Shown: in pieces, positions 17,235 to 25,492 of the stretch
Numbering within the stretch: the stretch's first letter is position 1
How the letters are laid out: each line of letters opens with the position of its first letter
Assembly (NCBI RefSeq): GCF_010367455.1
Contig: NZ_WRPR01000104.1
Coordinates: 1-40,237 of the forward strand
DNA from: Candidatus Laterigemmans baculatus
GTDB lineage: Bacteria > Planctomycetota > Planctomycetia > Pirellulales > Pirellulaceae
Direction of reading: 5' to 3'
Length of the DNA: 40,237 nt
Notes under the pieces: model-generated
Database searches by the model: none
The model's input: only the letters and a program-made list of their open reading frames with translations
Told to the model about the DNA's origin: nothing
Program-made: the position numbers and the translations under genes

Positions 17235-18542
17235 CTACAGCACGCGGCGCAGCGGCAGGATCACGTTCGCCGAGAGCAGTCCGCCGACGAGCGACATCGC
17301 CAGCAGTACCATCGCAAAGGCGAGCTCCACTCCCTCGACCGTTTGGTGCTCGAGCAGCGCCGTCAGCGAGCGGTAGCCGATCGAGCCGGGGACCAGGATC
17401 AGCAGCCCCGGAGTTTGCGCGACCATCGCTGGACGATTCTTGAGCCGTGCGTAGAGATTGCTGCCGACGCCCACGGCGAGCGCCCCGCAGAACGAACCGA
17501 CCTCCGGGGCTACGCTGCGGCCGAGCCAGCGGGCGAGCAGAAAGCCGAGGATGCTGACGGCGAAAATCACTGGCCACTGCGAAAGCGGCGCTTTGAAGAG
17601 GATCGCGAACGCCCCGGGGGCGAGCCCCAAGGCAATCCATAAACTCCAGGCCGGGAGCGGCATCGAGATCACCGCCGCTTGACCGATGATGGTGTTCCCG
17701 CTCGGGCCGAGCCGCCACGCGATCGCGACGCCCAAGATCAGCGTCAGCAACGTCACGCTGGCCCCGGCAAGCCGCGCACTCCCAGCCGACAAGTGACCCA
17801 TCGCCAACTCGGTCAGAGCGATCGTCAGGGTCAGTCCGGGCAGGGGCAGGATCAGCGCCGCGAGCGTCGTCAGGCGGTCGTCGATCGGCAGCACGTAGTG
17901 GGAGATCCAGAGCGTCAGCAGCCCCACCGAGAACCCTGCCAGCGGTTCGAGCACGCCGCGATCCCACCCCGCCCGCACGGTGAACCAAGTCAGGCAGGCG
18001 AGCAGACAGCCGAGGACTGCGGCCACGCCGACTTCGGTGACGCCTCCTCGGAACAGGATCGCCACGGTTCCGCAGGCTACGCCCGCGGCCGCGATCGTGG
18101 TGGCGAAACCGTAAGGCGGTTCAGCCGCGGCCGCTTCGTCGAGTCGCTGCGTGGCTTCGGCAATCGTCAGCTTGCCCACTTCCATGTCGTGCAGCACCCG
18201 GTCGAACTCAATCAATTTGCTGACATCGACCTCTCCCGAATCGATCCGCCGCAAATACGTCTGCTCTCCCTCCTCGCGGACGATCGAGACGATCAGCGCC
18301 GTGGGGGTGTAGAGGTAAGTGCTGTCGATCCCCAGCGACTGCGAGGCCCGCGTCATCACCCGCTCGAGCCGATACGACGGAGTGCCGTGGCGGTGCAGCA
18401 ACTCGGCGGTGCGGAGCAGAAAAGCCTCGGCCGGAGTCTTGCCCGCCGACGCCACCGGAGCGGGCGCATTGGTGGCGCTGGTGAGACCCGTAGGATTGGT
18501 GGGCGGCGGAGGCGGGCTCGGGGCATGCGGATCCAAGCTCAT
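17235..18542 (-). CDS. ThrE-like threonine/serine exporter (DUF1212 family)
   Basis: The 435-residue membrane protein carries the DUF1212 signature (LLHRHGTPSYRLERVMTRASQSLGI, then YLYTPTALIVSI) and about ten predicted membrane helices. In the ThrE family, an N-terminal domain precedes five helices (residues to about 290), and a C-terminal five-helix domain follows (GFLLARWLGRSVAPEVGSFCGALAVGVGSNLYARL, then PGLLILVPGSIGYRSL). These carriers export threonine and serine. The first 30 residues are Pro-rich. The ATG at 18542 overlaps the stop of the upstream isomerase-like gene by four bases (ATGA), which points to translational coupling. Amino acid substrate is inferred from the family. Confidence 0.85.
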   Translation of the reverse strand: MSLDPHAPSPPPPPTNPTGLTSATNAPAPVASAGKTPAEAFLLRTAELLHRHGTPSYRLERVMTRASQSLGIDSTYLYTPTALIVSIVREEGEQTYLRRIDSGEVDVSKLIEFDRVLHDMEVGKLTIAEATQRLDEAAAAEPPYGFATTIAAAGVACGTVAILFRGGVTEVGVAAVLGCLLACLTWFTVRAGWDRGVLEPLAGFSVGLLTLWISHYVLPIDDRLTTLAALILPLPGLTLTIALTELAMGHLSAGSARLAGASVTLLTLILGVAIAWRLGPSGNTIIGQAAVISMPLPAWSLWIALGLAPGAFAILFKAPLSQWPVIFAVSILGFLLARWLGRSVAPEVGSFCGALAVGVGSNLYARLKNRPAMVAQTPGLLILVPGSIGYRSLTALLEHQTVEGVELAFAMVLLAMSLVGGLLSANVILPLRRVL

Positions 18543-19510
18543 TCCACGCAGCTAGCTCGCACGGCCGCTCGCATCTTTTCCAGCCCCCGCCGCGCGACCT
18601 CTTCGGCCGGCTGTTCCCAGTAGCTGGGATTGAACAATTCGAGCGAGAGGTGGCCATTGAAACCGCCGCGGCGAAGCGTGGTCAGAATCTGATGGAGCGG
18701 GGCCACGCCATCGCCCGGATAGACGCGGTCGGCATCGCCGATTTCGCTGCGAGGCGGAGTCGCTGGGTAGTCGTTCATATGGAAGCAGTGGATGCGGGAG
18801 GCTTCGAAGAGGGCCAGTCCGGCGAAGTCGGAGCCCCCTTTGTAAATGTGGTAGACGTCCGGCAGAACGCAGGCCGCTGGGTGTCCCGCCTCGGCCGCCA
18901 CGTACGCCAGTTCGCCGAGTCGGCTGAGCGTGCTCGAAAATCCCCACAATTCGAGCTGCGGCGTGACGCCCGTTTGCTCCCCCAACTCGAGCAGCGCTCG
19001 GTAGCGGGCGGCGATGTCCAAGAGCGTCGGCTGGGGAGCGTCCACCGCCAAACGGTGCGCTCCGATCGGCGGGGCGGCGATCCGCCGGCCGCCGATTTCC
19101 GCGAGCAGTTCCATGTCTCGGCGAGCTTCCTCCAAGCCCGCCCGTCGCTCCGCCTCGTCGTCGACGATCCAGGTGGCAAACCCGATCGCGCTTTCGACCG
19201 TCAGCCCCGCATCTTCGATCTGCTTGCGGAGCTCAGTCAAGCTCCCCCCTTGCTCGACGTAGGCTCGCAGATCGCGGATCCACGGCTCGATCGCGTCGTA
19301 GCCGGCCGCGGCGCACAGCCGAACTTGCTCGGGCACCGACAGCTGCTGGCCGCGGACCGTGCTGGTGTTGAAGCAGTACCGCATGGAATCGGCCCAAGCC
19401 CCGGGATCGGCGCCCGGCTCGGCAGCGTCGGCTTCAGCGCGATTGGCAGTGGATCCCATCATCAGGGCTGCCGGGGAAGCGAGCAAAAAGGAGCGGCGAG
19501 GAAGCGTCAT
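18539..19510 (-). CDS. Sugar phosphate isomerase/epimerase-like TIM-barrel protein with Tat signal
   Basis: The 323-residue product begins with a twin-arginine signal (PRRSFLLASPAALMMG), so it is probably exported. The body matches AP endonuclease family 2/xylose-isomerase-like TIM barrels: CFNTSTVRGQQLSVPEQVRLCAAAGYDAIEPW, GGRRIAAPP, LPDVYHIYKGG, HCFHMNDYPA, and GFNGHLSLELFNPSYW. The metal-site Glu, Asp and His positions appear present. Planctomycete genomes hold many such paralogues, and the substrate cannot be told. It precedes the ThrE-like exporter with a four-base overlap, so the two form one unit. The functional link between an exported sugar isomerase-like protein and an amino acid exporter is unclear. 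Confidence 0.85.
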   Translation of the reverse strand: MTLPRRSFLLASPAALMMGSTANRAEADAAEPGADPGAWADSMRYCFNTSTVRGQQLSVPEQVRLCAAAGYDAIEPWIRDLRAYVEQGGSLTELRKQIEDAGLTVESAIGFATWIVDDEAERRAGLEEARRDMELLAEIGGRRIAAPPIGAHRLAVDAPQPTLLDIAARYRALLELGEQTGVTPQLELWGFSSTLSRLGELAYVAAEAGHPAACVLPDVYHIYKGGSDFAGLALFEASRIHCFHMNDYPATPPRSEIGDADRVYPGDGVAPLHQILTTLRRGGFNGHLSLELFNPSYWEQPAEEVARRGLEKMRAAVRASCVE

Positions 19511-19615
19511 GGTCCAAGGGCGGCAAGCGGGGGAGCGGCAGTGGACAGAGCGGCTGGCGTGCGAGTGGAGTGTAATCGATGAGGCCGGAAGCGGTGCTCG
19601 AGATCGTGATCCTCC

Positions 19616-19788
19616 TCGTACTCGTACACGTACTCAGCGAAGCGGTACTCGTACTCAGCGAAGCGGTACTCGTACTCAGCGAAGCGGTACTCGTACTCAG
19701 CGCAGCGGTACTCGATCTCCGTCCGGTCGGTAAGTCCGCGGCTTCGAGTACTGAGTACTGAGTACGAGTACCGCTGCGCTGAGTACGA
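19616..19788. repeat. 21-bp-unit inverted-repeat cassette B
   Basis: The left arm has four 21-bp units (19625-19708, TACTCGTACTCAGCG then AAGCGG; the first and last copies differ by one base). A unique centre of about 30 bases follows, then a shorter inverted right arm (19744-19788) containing GAGTACGAGTACCGCTGCGC. It lies between divergent genes, so it sits in promoter territory. The open frame running through it (repeated Leu-Ser-Glu-Ala-Val) is a by-product of 21 being divisible by three. Confidence 0.9.
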
Positions 19789-19881
19789 TTAGGATGCGTA
19801 CTGCGTACTGCTCCCTTGAAACGCGAGAATTTACCGTCGGTCGCTTGGAAAAGTGCCGCCGGGGGCGTACGCTCGCAAGCT

Positions 19882-20538
19882 ATGGCCGATTCTCCCCTGC
19901 TCGACCCGACGTTTTTGTTTCGTTTCGAGGTGGCGGTGCGCCGTCATCCGCTCGAGTGGAGCAAGACGGGGCTGGCGCTTCCGGAGAGCTGCCGCTTGCC
20001 CTCGTTCGGAGCGTTGGCCGGTCGGCCGCTGTATGCCGAGGTGCGGATGGCCTGGGACACCAGCGGGATTGGGGTCTGGATGCGGGCCAGCGGCAAGCGG
20101 CAATTGCCGTGGTGCCGCCAGGGGCGGGCCGAGGAGAGCGACGGGCTGCACCTCTGGATCGACACTCGCAACTCGCCGCAAATTCACCGCGCGAACCGGT
20201 TCTGCCATCGGTTTGTCTTAATGCCGATCGGGGGCGGAGTCCGCCGCGACGCGCCCTATGCCGCGATGCTGCCGATCCACCGGGCGCGGCAGAGCCCCAA
20301 TCCGGTCCGCGAAGGGGTGCTGCGGGTGTTAGGCAAGACCACGCAAGACGGTTACGAAATGAGTGGGATCTTGCCTGCCGCGGCATTGACCGGATTCGAT
20401 CCGGCGGAGTATCCCCAGATCAGCCTGTGGTACGCGGTCGTCGATCGCGAGCGAGGCTGGCAGACCTTTTCGGTCGGCGAAGAATTCCCCGTGGCCGAAG
20501 ACCCCAGTTTGTGGGGCACCGCGAGACTCGTTGGGTAG
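19882..20538 (+). CDS. CBM9-like (carbohydrate-binding family 9-like) hypothetical protein
   Basis: A 218-residue protein without a signal peptide. The core PLYAEVRMAWDTSGIGVWMRASG, followed by SDGLHLWIDTRN and later GYEMSGILPAAALTGF, resembles the CBM9/DOMON-like beta-sandwich that binds sugar ends in some glycosidases. Planctomycetes have stand-alone cytosolic-looking members of unknown role. The ATG at 19882 is preferred to an ATG at 19816, because the longer frame adds residues derived from the neighbouring repeat cassette and has no signal peptide. It is flanked by cassette B and by the korA leader, and no partner gene is evident. The call rests on pattern resemblance, so the fold assignment is tentative. 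Confidence 0.6.
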   Translation: MADSPLLDPTFLFRFEVAVRRHPLEWSKTGLALPESCRLPSFGALAGRPLYAEVRMAWDTSGIGVWMRASGKRQLPWCRQGRAEESDGLHLWIDTRNSPQIHRANRFCHRFVLMPIGGGVRRDAPYAAMLPIHRARQSPNPVREGVLRVLGKTTQDGYEMSGILPAAALTGFDPAEYPQISLWYAVVDRERGWQTFSVGEEFPVAEDPSLWGTARLVG

Positions 20539-20722
20539 GGCGGCTAGTTGGACTGGCTGTTTCCCTATTTTGCCCAATCTGCAGGTCCGCCGGGTGGATT
20601 TAGGGAATTTGCGGTATCCGCAGGCCGCATAACTTATAAAATTTGTTTCAACAACTGTTCCGCGGCTGTTCGATACAATCGTTACACACGTTTTTCTCCC
20701 GTCGCAGGAAACCACTCGACTC

Positions 20723-22669
20723 ATGTCCGCCTTCACCCCGGGCCCGGATTCTTCCGCCAAGCAGATTGAGAATGTCGAAGGCATTACCGTCCGATTGGCC
20801 GGGGATTCCGGCGATGGAATGCAGTTGCTCGGGACGCAGCTGACGAACACCAGCGCGTTGCTCGGCAACGACGTGGCGACGTTCCCCGACTTTCCCGCCG
20901 AGATTCGGGCTCCGCGGGGAACGCGGGCCGGGGTGAGCGGGTTTCAGGTGCAGTTTGCCGCCGAAGAGATTTTCACTCCCGGCGACGTGCTCGACGCGCT
21001 GGTCGTGATGAACCCGGCGGCGCTGGTCACGAACATTGGCGATTTGCGGCCCGGCGGATTGCTGATCGTCAACGAAGACGGCTTCAACGACAAGGAATAC
21101 AAGCTGGCCAAGGTCAGCGGTAATCCGCTGGACGATCCGCGGATTCGCGAGCGGTATCGGGTGACCGAAGTGGCGATGACGCGGCTGACGCGGGACGCGG
21201 TCGCCGAGCTCGGGTTGGGGATGAAGGAAGCCGATCGCTGCAAGAACTTCTTTGCGATGGGGCTGGTCTACTGGCTGTTCGGCCGCTCGCTCGACCCGAC
21301 GCTGCGGTTCATCGCCGCCAAGTTCGGTCGCAAGCCCGACGTGGCGCTGGCCAACGAAAAGGCGCTCCGCGCGGGTTGGGCGTATGGCGAGACGACCGAG
21401 GCGTTTGGAACCAGCTACCACGTCGAGCCCGCGCAGCTGAAACCGGGCACCTACAAGAACATGATGGGCAACCAAGCCCTCGCTTGGGGATTGCTCGCCG
21501 CTGCCCAGCGGAGCCACAAGGAACTGTTCTACGGGACGTACCCGATCACGCCGGCCAGCGACATTCTGCACGAGTTGTCGAAGTACAAGAACTTTGGCGT
21601 GCGGACGTTCCAGGCCGAGGATGAGATCGCGGCGATCGGAGCGACGGTTGGGGCTGCGTTTGGCGGCACGATGGCGGTCACCGCCAGCAGCGGCCCGGGA
21701 ATCGCGCTCAAAGCCGAAGCGATGGGCCTCGGGATGATGCTCGAGTTGCCGATGATCGTGATCGACGTGCAGCGCGGCGGACCGAGCACCGGTTTGCCGA
21801 CCAAGACCGAGCAGTCGGACCTCCTGCAGGTGCTCTACGGCCGCAACGGCGAGTCGCCTTTGCCGGTGTTGGCCCCGCAGAGCCCGGCCGACTGCTTTGA
21901 CATCGCTCAAGAGGCCTGGGAGATCGCCGTCGAGTCGATGGTCCCGGTCGTGATCCTCTCGGACGGCTACATCGCCAACGGCAGCGAACCGTGGAAGATC
22001 CCGAACGTCCAAGACATGAAGCCGATCGAGATTGCCCACCCGACGGCGGCGGAAGACTCCGACAAGCCGTTCCTCCCCTACGCTCGCGATGAAAAGCTGG
22101 CTCGGCCGTGGGCGATCCCCGGCACCGAAGGACTGATGCACCGCGTCGGGGGATTGGAGAAAGAAGACGGGACGGGGAACGTCAGCTACGACCCGGAAAA
22201 CCACCAGCACATGGTCCACACGCGGCAGCGGAAGGTCGATCTGATCGCCGAGCGTATCCCGCCGCAGAAAGTCATGGGACCGCCGAGCGGCGATATCCTG
22301 GTCGTCAGCTGGGGCGGCACCTACGGGGCTTGCCACACCGCGGTGCGTCGCTGCCAAAGCCAAGGGATGTCGGTCGCTCACGCCCACATCCGCTACCTCC
22401 ATCCGTTCCCGGCGAACCTCGGCGAATTGCTGAGCAGTTATCGCACGGTGCTGGTTCCGGAATTGAATATGGGCCAGCTCCGGATGCTGCTTCGCTCCAA
22501 GTACTTGGTCGACTGCATCGGGATCAACAAGATCAAAGGCAAGCCGTTCACGGTCAGCGAATTGGTCGAGCAGATTTCGGCCCACGCCTGCCACGATCAC
22601 AACTGCCGCGAGGAAGAGTCGCAAGAGGATGCCTGCGAAGACGGCATCATGCAGAGCAAAGCCGGCTGA
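20723..22669 (+). CDS. korA: 2-oxoacid:ferredoxin oxidoreductase, fused gamma-alpha subunit
   Basis: The 648-residue product has an N-terminal gamma domain (residues about 20-190, starting VRLAGDSGDGMQLLG) fused to the alpha domain (from about 250, with GTYPITPASDILHELSKY, EDEIAAIGATVGAAFGG, and RGGPSTGLPTKTEQSDL). With KorB it interconverts 2-oxoglutarate (or another 2-oxoacid) plus CoA with the acyl-CoA, CO2 and reduced ferredoxin. It replaces or supplements the lipoamide dehydrogenase complex of the TCA cycle. The gamma-alpha fusion and the short Cys/His-rich tail (HACHDHNCREEESQEDACEDG) are typical of aerobic bacterial KorA. The ATG at 20723 has AGGAA 13 bases ahead. The AT-rich leader (20630-20690) is unusual for this region and probably holds the promoter. 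korB starts 97 bases downstream. Confidence 0.92.
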   Translation: MSAFTPGPDSSAKQIENVEGITVRLAGDSGDGMQLLGTQLTNTSALLGNDVATFPDFPAEIRAPRGTRAGVSGFQVQFAAEEIFTPGDVLDALVVMNPAALVTNIGDLRPGGLLIVNEDGFNDKEYKLAKVSGNPLDDPRIRERYRVTEVAMTRLTRDAVAELGLGMKEADRCKNFFAMGLVYWLFGRSLDPTLRFIAAKFGRKPDVALANEKALRAGWAYGETTEAFGTSYHVEPAQLKPGTYKNMMGNQALAWGLLAAAQRSHKELFYGTYPITPASDILHELSKYKNFGVRTFQAEDEIAAIGATVGAAFGGTMAVTASSGPGIALKAEAMGLGMMLELPMIVIDVQRGGPSTGLPTKTEQSDLLQVLYGRNGESPLPVLAPQSPADCFDIAQEAWEIAVESMVPVVILSDGYIANGSEPWKIPNVQDMKPIEIAHPTAAEDSDKPFLPYARDEKLARPWAIPGTEGLMHRVGGLEKEDGTGNVSYDPENHQHMVHTRQRKVDLIAERIPPQKVMGPPSGDILVVSWGGTYGACHTAVRRCQSQGMSVAHAHIRYLHPFPANLGELLSSYRTVLVPELNMGQLRMLLRSKYLVDCIGINKIKGKPFTVSELVEQISAHACHDHNCREEESQEDACEDGIMQSKAG

Positions 22670-22766
22670 GCAGAGCTGCCGGCTGAGCAAAGCTGCCAGC
22701 AGAGCAGAGCTAGCTACGCAGACGGCTGCGGCAACCCCATCCAACCCTCCCCAACCTGAACCGACC

Positions 22767-23777
22767 ATGAATCTTCCCGTCCTCAAAGCGACCGACTTTG
22801 CCAGCGACCAGGACGTCCGCTGGTGCCCTGGGTGCGGCGATTACTCGATCCTGGCGCAGATGAAAAAGGTGCTGCCGGAGCTGGGAGTGCCGCGCGAGAA
22901 GACTGTCTTTATCAGCGGCATCGGCTGCAGCAGCCGGTTTCCGTACTACATGAACACCTACGGGATGCACAGCATCCACGGTCGGGCTCCAACTTTCGCA
23001 ACCGGGCTGAAGACGACTCGCCCCGATTTGATGGTCTGGGTGATCACCGGCGACGGCGACGCGCTGAGCATCGGTGGGAACCACTTCATCCACGTCTTAC
23101 GGCGGAACCTGGACATCAACATCGTCCTGTTCAACAACCGCATCTATGGACTGACCAAGGGCCAGTACAGCCCGACGAGCTCCGAAGGCCAGGTCACCAA
23201 GAGCAGCCCGATGGGAGCGATCGACCATCCGCTGAATCCGCTCAGCATGGCGATCGCCGCCGAAGCGACCTTCGTGGCCCGCTCGCTCGATGCCCACGTC
23301 AAACACCTCGGCGACACGCTTAAGCGAGCCGCCGAGCACAAGGGAACTTCGCTGGTCGAGGTCTACCAGAACTGCAACGTCTTCAACGACGGAGCGATGG
23401 CCTACGCCCAGTCGCGCGACCTGCGGCCCGAACACACGATCGAGCTCGAGCACGGCAAGCCGCTGATCTTCGGCAAGGATCGCGACAAGGGAATCCGCAT
23501 GGTCGGCAATCAGCTGGAGATCGTCAAAACCGCCGATGTCCCGGCCGACGATCTGCTGATCCATGACGAGAAGAGCAACGATTCGACGTTGCACTACATG
23601 CTCAGCCGGATGCGGTACCCCGAATTCCCCGAGCCGATCGGCGTGTTCCGCGCGGTCCAGGGAGTCGCGACCTACAACGATCAGATCAACGCCCAGGTCA
23701 CCCAAGCCAAACAGCAAAAGGGCGAAGGCAGCCTGCAAAAGCTGTTCGAAAGCGGCGACACCTGGCAGGTGGCGTAG
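22767..23777 (+). CDS. korB: 2-oxoacid:ferredoxin oxidoreductase, beta subunit
   Basis: The 336-residue beta subunit binds thiamine diphosphate and an iron-sulfur cluster. Cluster cysteines are visible as C20 and C23 (WCPGCGDYSIL) and C54 (GIGCSSRFPYY). The cofactor motif is TGDGDALSIGGNHFIHVLRR followed by NIVLFNNRIYGLTKGQYSPT, the GDG-to-NN pattern of thiamine enzymes. KGTSLVEVYQNCNVFND supplies the fourth conserved Cys region. The ATG at 22767 is well placed; the frame open to 22629 upstream encodes a Ala/Ser-rich stretch over small repeats (GCCGGCTGAGCA near 22662 and 22678) and is unlikely to be translated. It acts with korA. 2-oxoglutarate is the likely substrate but the family also uses other 2-oxoacids. 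Confidence 0.92.
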   Translation: MNLPVLKATDFASDQDVRWCPGCGDYSILAQMKKVLPELGVPREKTVFISGIGCSSRFPYYMNTYGMHSIHGRAPTFATGLKTTRPDLMVWVITGDGDALSIGGNHFIHVLRRNLDINIVLFNNRIYGLTKGQYSPTSSEGQVTKSSPMGAIDHPLNPLSMAIAAEATFVARSLDAHVKHLGDTLKRAAEHKGTSLVEVYQNCNVFNDGAMAYAQSRDLRPEHTIELEHGKPLIFGKDRDKGIRMVGNQLEIVKTADVPADDLLIHDEKSNDSTLHYMLSRMRYPEFPEPIGVFRAVQGVATYNDQINAQVTQAKQQKGEGSLQKLFESGDTWQVA

Positions 23778-23780
23778 GTC

Positions 23781-23910
23781 CGACTCGTACTCGTACTCGT
23801 ACTCAGCGCAGCGGTACTCGTACTCGTACTCGAATCGGTCGCGGCCCTGGAGCTACTGCTTAGCCTCGTCCGGGAACATCGAGTACGAGTACCGCTGCGC
23901 TGAGTACGAG
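23781..23910. repeat. 21-bp-unit inverted-repeat cassette C, between convergent genes
   Basis: The left arm (about 23783-23835) is CTCGTA repeats with one AGCGCAGCGG block. The right arm (23879-23910) reads TCGAGTACGAGTACCGC and then TGCGCTGAGTACGAG. They can pair around a unique centre of about 40 bases. It fills the gap between korB and the convergent methyltransferase gene, where it could fold into a long terminator-like hairpin in either transcript. Confidence 0.88.
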
Positions 23911-23921
23911 AGCCAGGTGAG

Positions 23922-24557
23922 TCAGGCCAAGGCCCCGCGGCCGCCCTTGCGCCAGAGCCGCAGGTCGTAGGGGCCGCAGAACTGCAGCAGCAGCGCTCCC
24001 GGTGCGGCGTAGCGGGCGAAGACGTCGGCCAGAAAATCTTCTTCACCAGGCCAGGGATAGGCAAAGACAATCGCGAAGTCGTCGATTTCCATCCCGATCT
24101 CCCCATAAGCACTCGGGACCGGGTGGCCGAGTGAAGGGAGCGTCGGGTCGTCGGCCAGCCACTCGGAGTCGGGGGGCAGGAAGTTGCCTTCAAAAAGCTC
24201 GACCGGCTGCTGCAGCTCGGTGACCGTCCGCCGGCCCTCTTCGATCAGCACCGCTTCGGCTTCGATGCCGAACACGTCGAAGTCGAGTTTGGCCGCCAGG
24301 CAGCAGACGACGGCGAACCCGCAGCCCCATTCGAGGAACCGCCGGCCCGGTGCGAGCTGGGACTGCTCGATCCAGGCGAGCGTTTGGTACACCAGCTCAT
24401 AATCGCTGGCGACGAACTGCTCGATCTGCGGACGGTCCCAGCGATCCTGAAACGCCTGAATCCGCTCCCGAGCCGCGTTGACCCACAGCCGAACTTCACC
24501 CGGCAGCGGCTGGTCCATCACCCAAGCGGGAATGTCGATCGGCGTGAGGTGCGTCAA
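23922..24557 (-). CDS. Class I SAM-dependent methyltransferase-like protein
   Basis: The 211-residue protein has a SAM-binding motif I at about residues 73-85 (RRFLEWGCGFAVVCCLAAKL) followed by an acidic beta-2 end (DVFGIEAE), which binds the SAM ribose. The first 60 residues are helical (LWVNAARERIQAFQDRWD). FAYPWPGEEDFLADVFARYAAPGALLLQF forms the post-motif part. No nucleic acid- or protein-target motif is evident, so the substrate is unknown. It stands alone between two repeat cassettes (C downstream, D upstream). The initiator is ATG at 24557, and no ribosome-binding site is obvious because the upstream bases border cassette D. Confidence 0.7.
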   Translation of the reverse strand: MTHLTPIDIPAWVMDQPLPGEVRLWVNAARERIQAFQDRWDRPQIEQFVASDYELVYQTLAWIEQSQLAPGRRFLEWGCGFAVVCCLAAKLDFDVFGIEAEAVLIEEGRRTVTELQQPVELFEGNFLPPDSEWLADDPTLPSLGHPVPSAYGEIGMEIDDFAIVFAYPWPGEEDFLADVFARYAAPGALLLQFCGPYDLRLWRKGGRGALA

Positions 24558-24584
24558 AAGGGGCTCGCGTTTCTTATCTTTCTT

Positions 24585-24769
24585 TCGTACTCGTACTCGT
24601 ACTCGTACTCGTACTCAGCGAAGCGGTACTCGTACTCGTACTCGAATCGCGCGCACCGTCCGACTTCCATTCAGCTCCAGCGTCCGGGGATCGAGTACGA
24701 GTACCGCTGCGCTGAGTACGAGTACCGCTGCGCTGAGTACGAGTACCGCTGCGCTGAGTACGAGTACCA
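24585..24769. repeat. 21-bp-unit inverted-repeat cassette D
   Basis: The best-formed member. The left arm (24585-24645) holds repeated TACTCG with one AGCGAAGCGG block. The right arm (24691-24768) holds three complete 21-bp units at 24693, 24714 and 24735, each GAGTACGAGTACCGCTGCGC plus T. The centre of about 45 bases is unique. The two arms use different variants (GAAG in the left, the complement of GCGCAG in the right), so they were homogenised separately. It lies between the 5' end of the methyltransferase gene and the 3' end of the DUF1080 gene. Confidence 0.9.
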
Positions 24770-24781
24770 GGTCGGGGGTTG

Positions 24782-25492
24782 TTACTCGGCCGCTTCGAGC
24801 TGCTTGAGCTTTACGTCTTTGAACTGGACCGTCATTGCCGGGCCGACGTGCAGCTGCAGGGCGAGGACTCCCGATTCGGTGCTTTTCTCTTCGTCGAGGT
24901 CGATGACTTCGCTGGTCAGCTGGCCGTTGATGAAATGTTGCAGCCGGTTTCCTTGAGCGACGATCCGATAGTCGTTCCACTCGTTCGGCTTGATCACTTT
25001 GCCGATCTCCTCAGCGTCGCCGAACGATTCGACTTCCTTGGTGTTGCCCCCTTCGAGGCGGACGCGTTGTCCCCGCAGGGCCAGGATTCCTCGCCCCCGC
25101 TCCTCGTAGTTGATCCCGGCGTATTTGCCGGCGGCATCGATATCGGCTTGGTAACCGCCGACGATAAATTTCTCTTCGTCGACGACTTGGCTGCGGTACT
25201 GAATCCCCGAGTTGCCCCCTTCGATTTTGAACTGGGTGCGGAGCTCAAAGTTCGCCGGCTTGCCTCCTTCCCAGACCAAGAAGGTGTTGTGCTCGAGCGG
25301 TTTTTCTGCGGTCGTGCGGCCGGTGATCGCCCCCTCTTCGACGCTCCACAGGTCCTCGCGTCCGCGCCACCCCGAAAGGTCCTGGCCGTTGAAAATCGAC
25401 TGAAACTCGCCTTGCGGCTCCGCAGCGCGAAGATCGGTACTGGTCAAGCTGCAGAGGCTCAGGATGACGACCCCGAGGACTAATCGGCTCAT
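24782..25492 (-). CDS. DUF1080 protein (3-keto-disaccharide hydrolase-like)
   Basis: The 236-residue secreted protein has a signal peptide (MSRLVLGVVILSLCSLTS, cut near LRAAEP) and then a DUF1080 fold. The hallmark FQSIFNGQDLSGWRGREDLWSVEEGAITG is followed by GNSGIQYRSQVVDEE, GYQADID, WNDYRIVAQGNRLQHFINGQL, and GVLALQLHVGPAMTVQFKDVKLKQL at the end. This concanavalin-like family is common in planctomycetes and Bacteroidetes. Some members act on 3-keto sugars, so glycan breakdown in the periplasm is likely, though the substrate is unknown. The ATG at 25492 has GAGAGCGAG just upstream. Confidence 0.9.
   Translation of the reverse strand: MSRLVLGVVILSLCSLTSTDLRAAEPQGEFQSIFNGQDLSGWRGREDLWSVEEGAITGRTTAEKPLEHNTFLVWEGGKPANFELRTQFKIEGGNSGIQYRSQVVDEEKFIVGGYQADIDAAGKYAGINYEERGRGILALRGQRVRLEGGNTKEVESFGDAEEIGKVIKPNEWNDYRIVAQGNRLQHFINGQLTSEVIDLDEEKSTESGVLALQLHVGPAMTVQFKDVKLKQLEAAE

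Noticed and set aside
22629-22766. Extended N-terminus of KorB overlapping korA
   Set aside because: The extra residues derive from small GCTGAGCA-type repeats and are Ala/Ser-rich; the family starts near MNLPVLKATDF.
20648-22786. A 712-codon open frame on the minus strand across korA
   Set aside because: It runs antisense to a well-conserved gene, has an Arg/His/Asp-rich composition typical of shadow frames in GC-rich DNA, and has no domain. korA explains the region.
24585-24769. Possible CRISPR array or integron attachment site
   Set aside because: Units are tandem and inverted with a single unique centre, not evenly spaced repeats; no integrase or cas gene is present.
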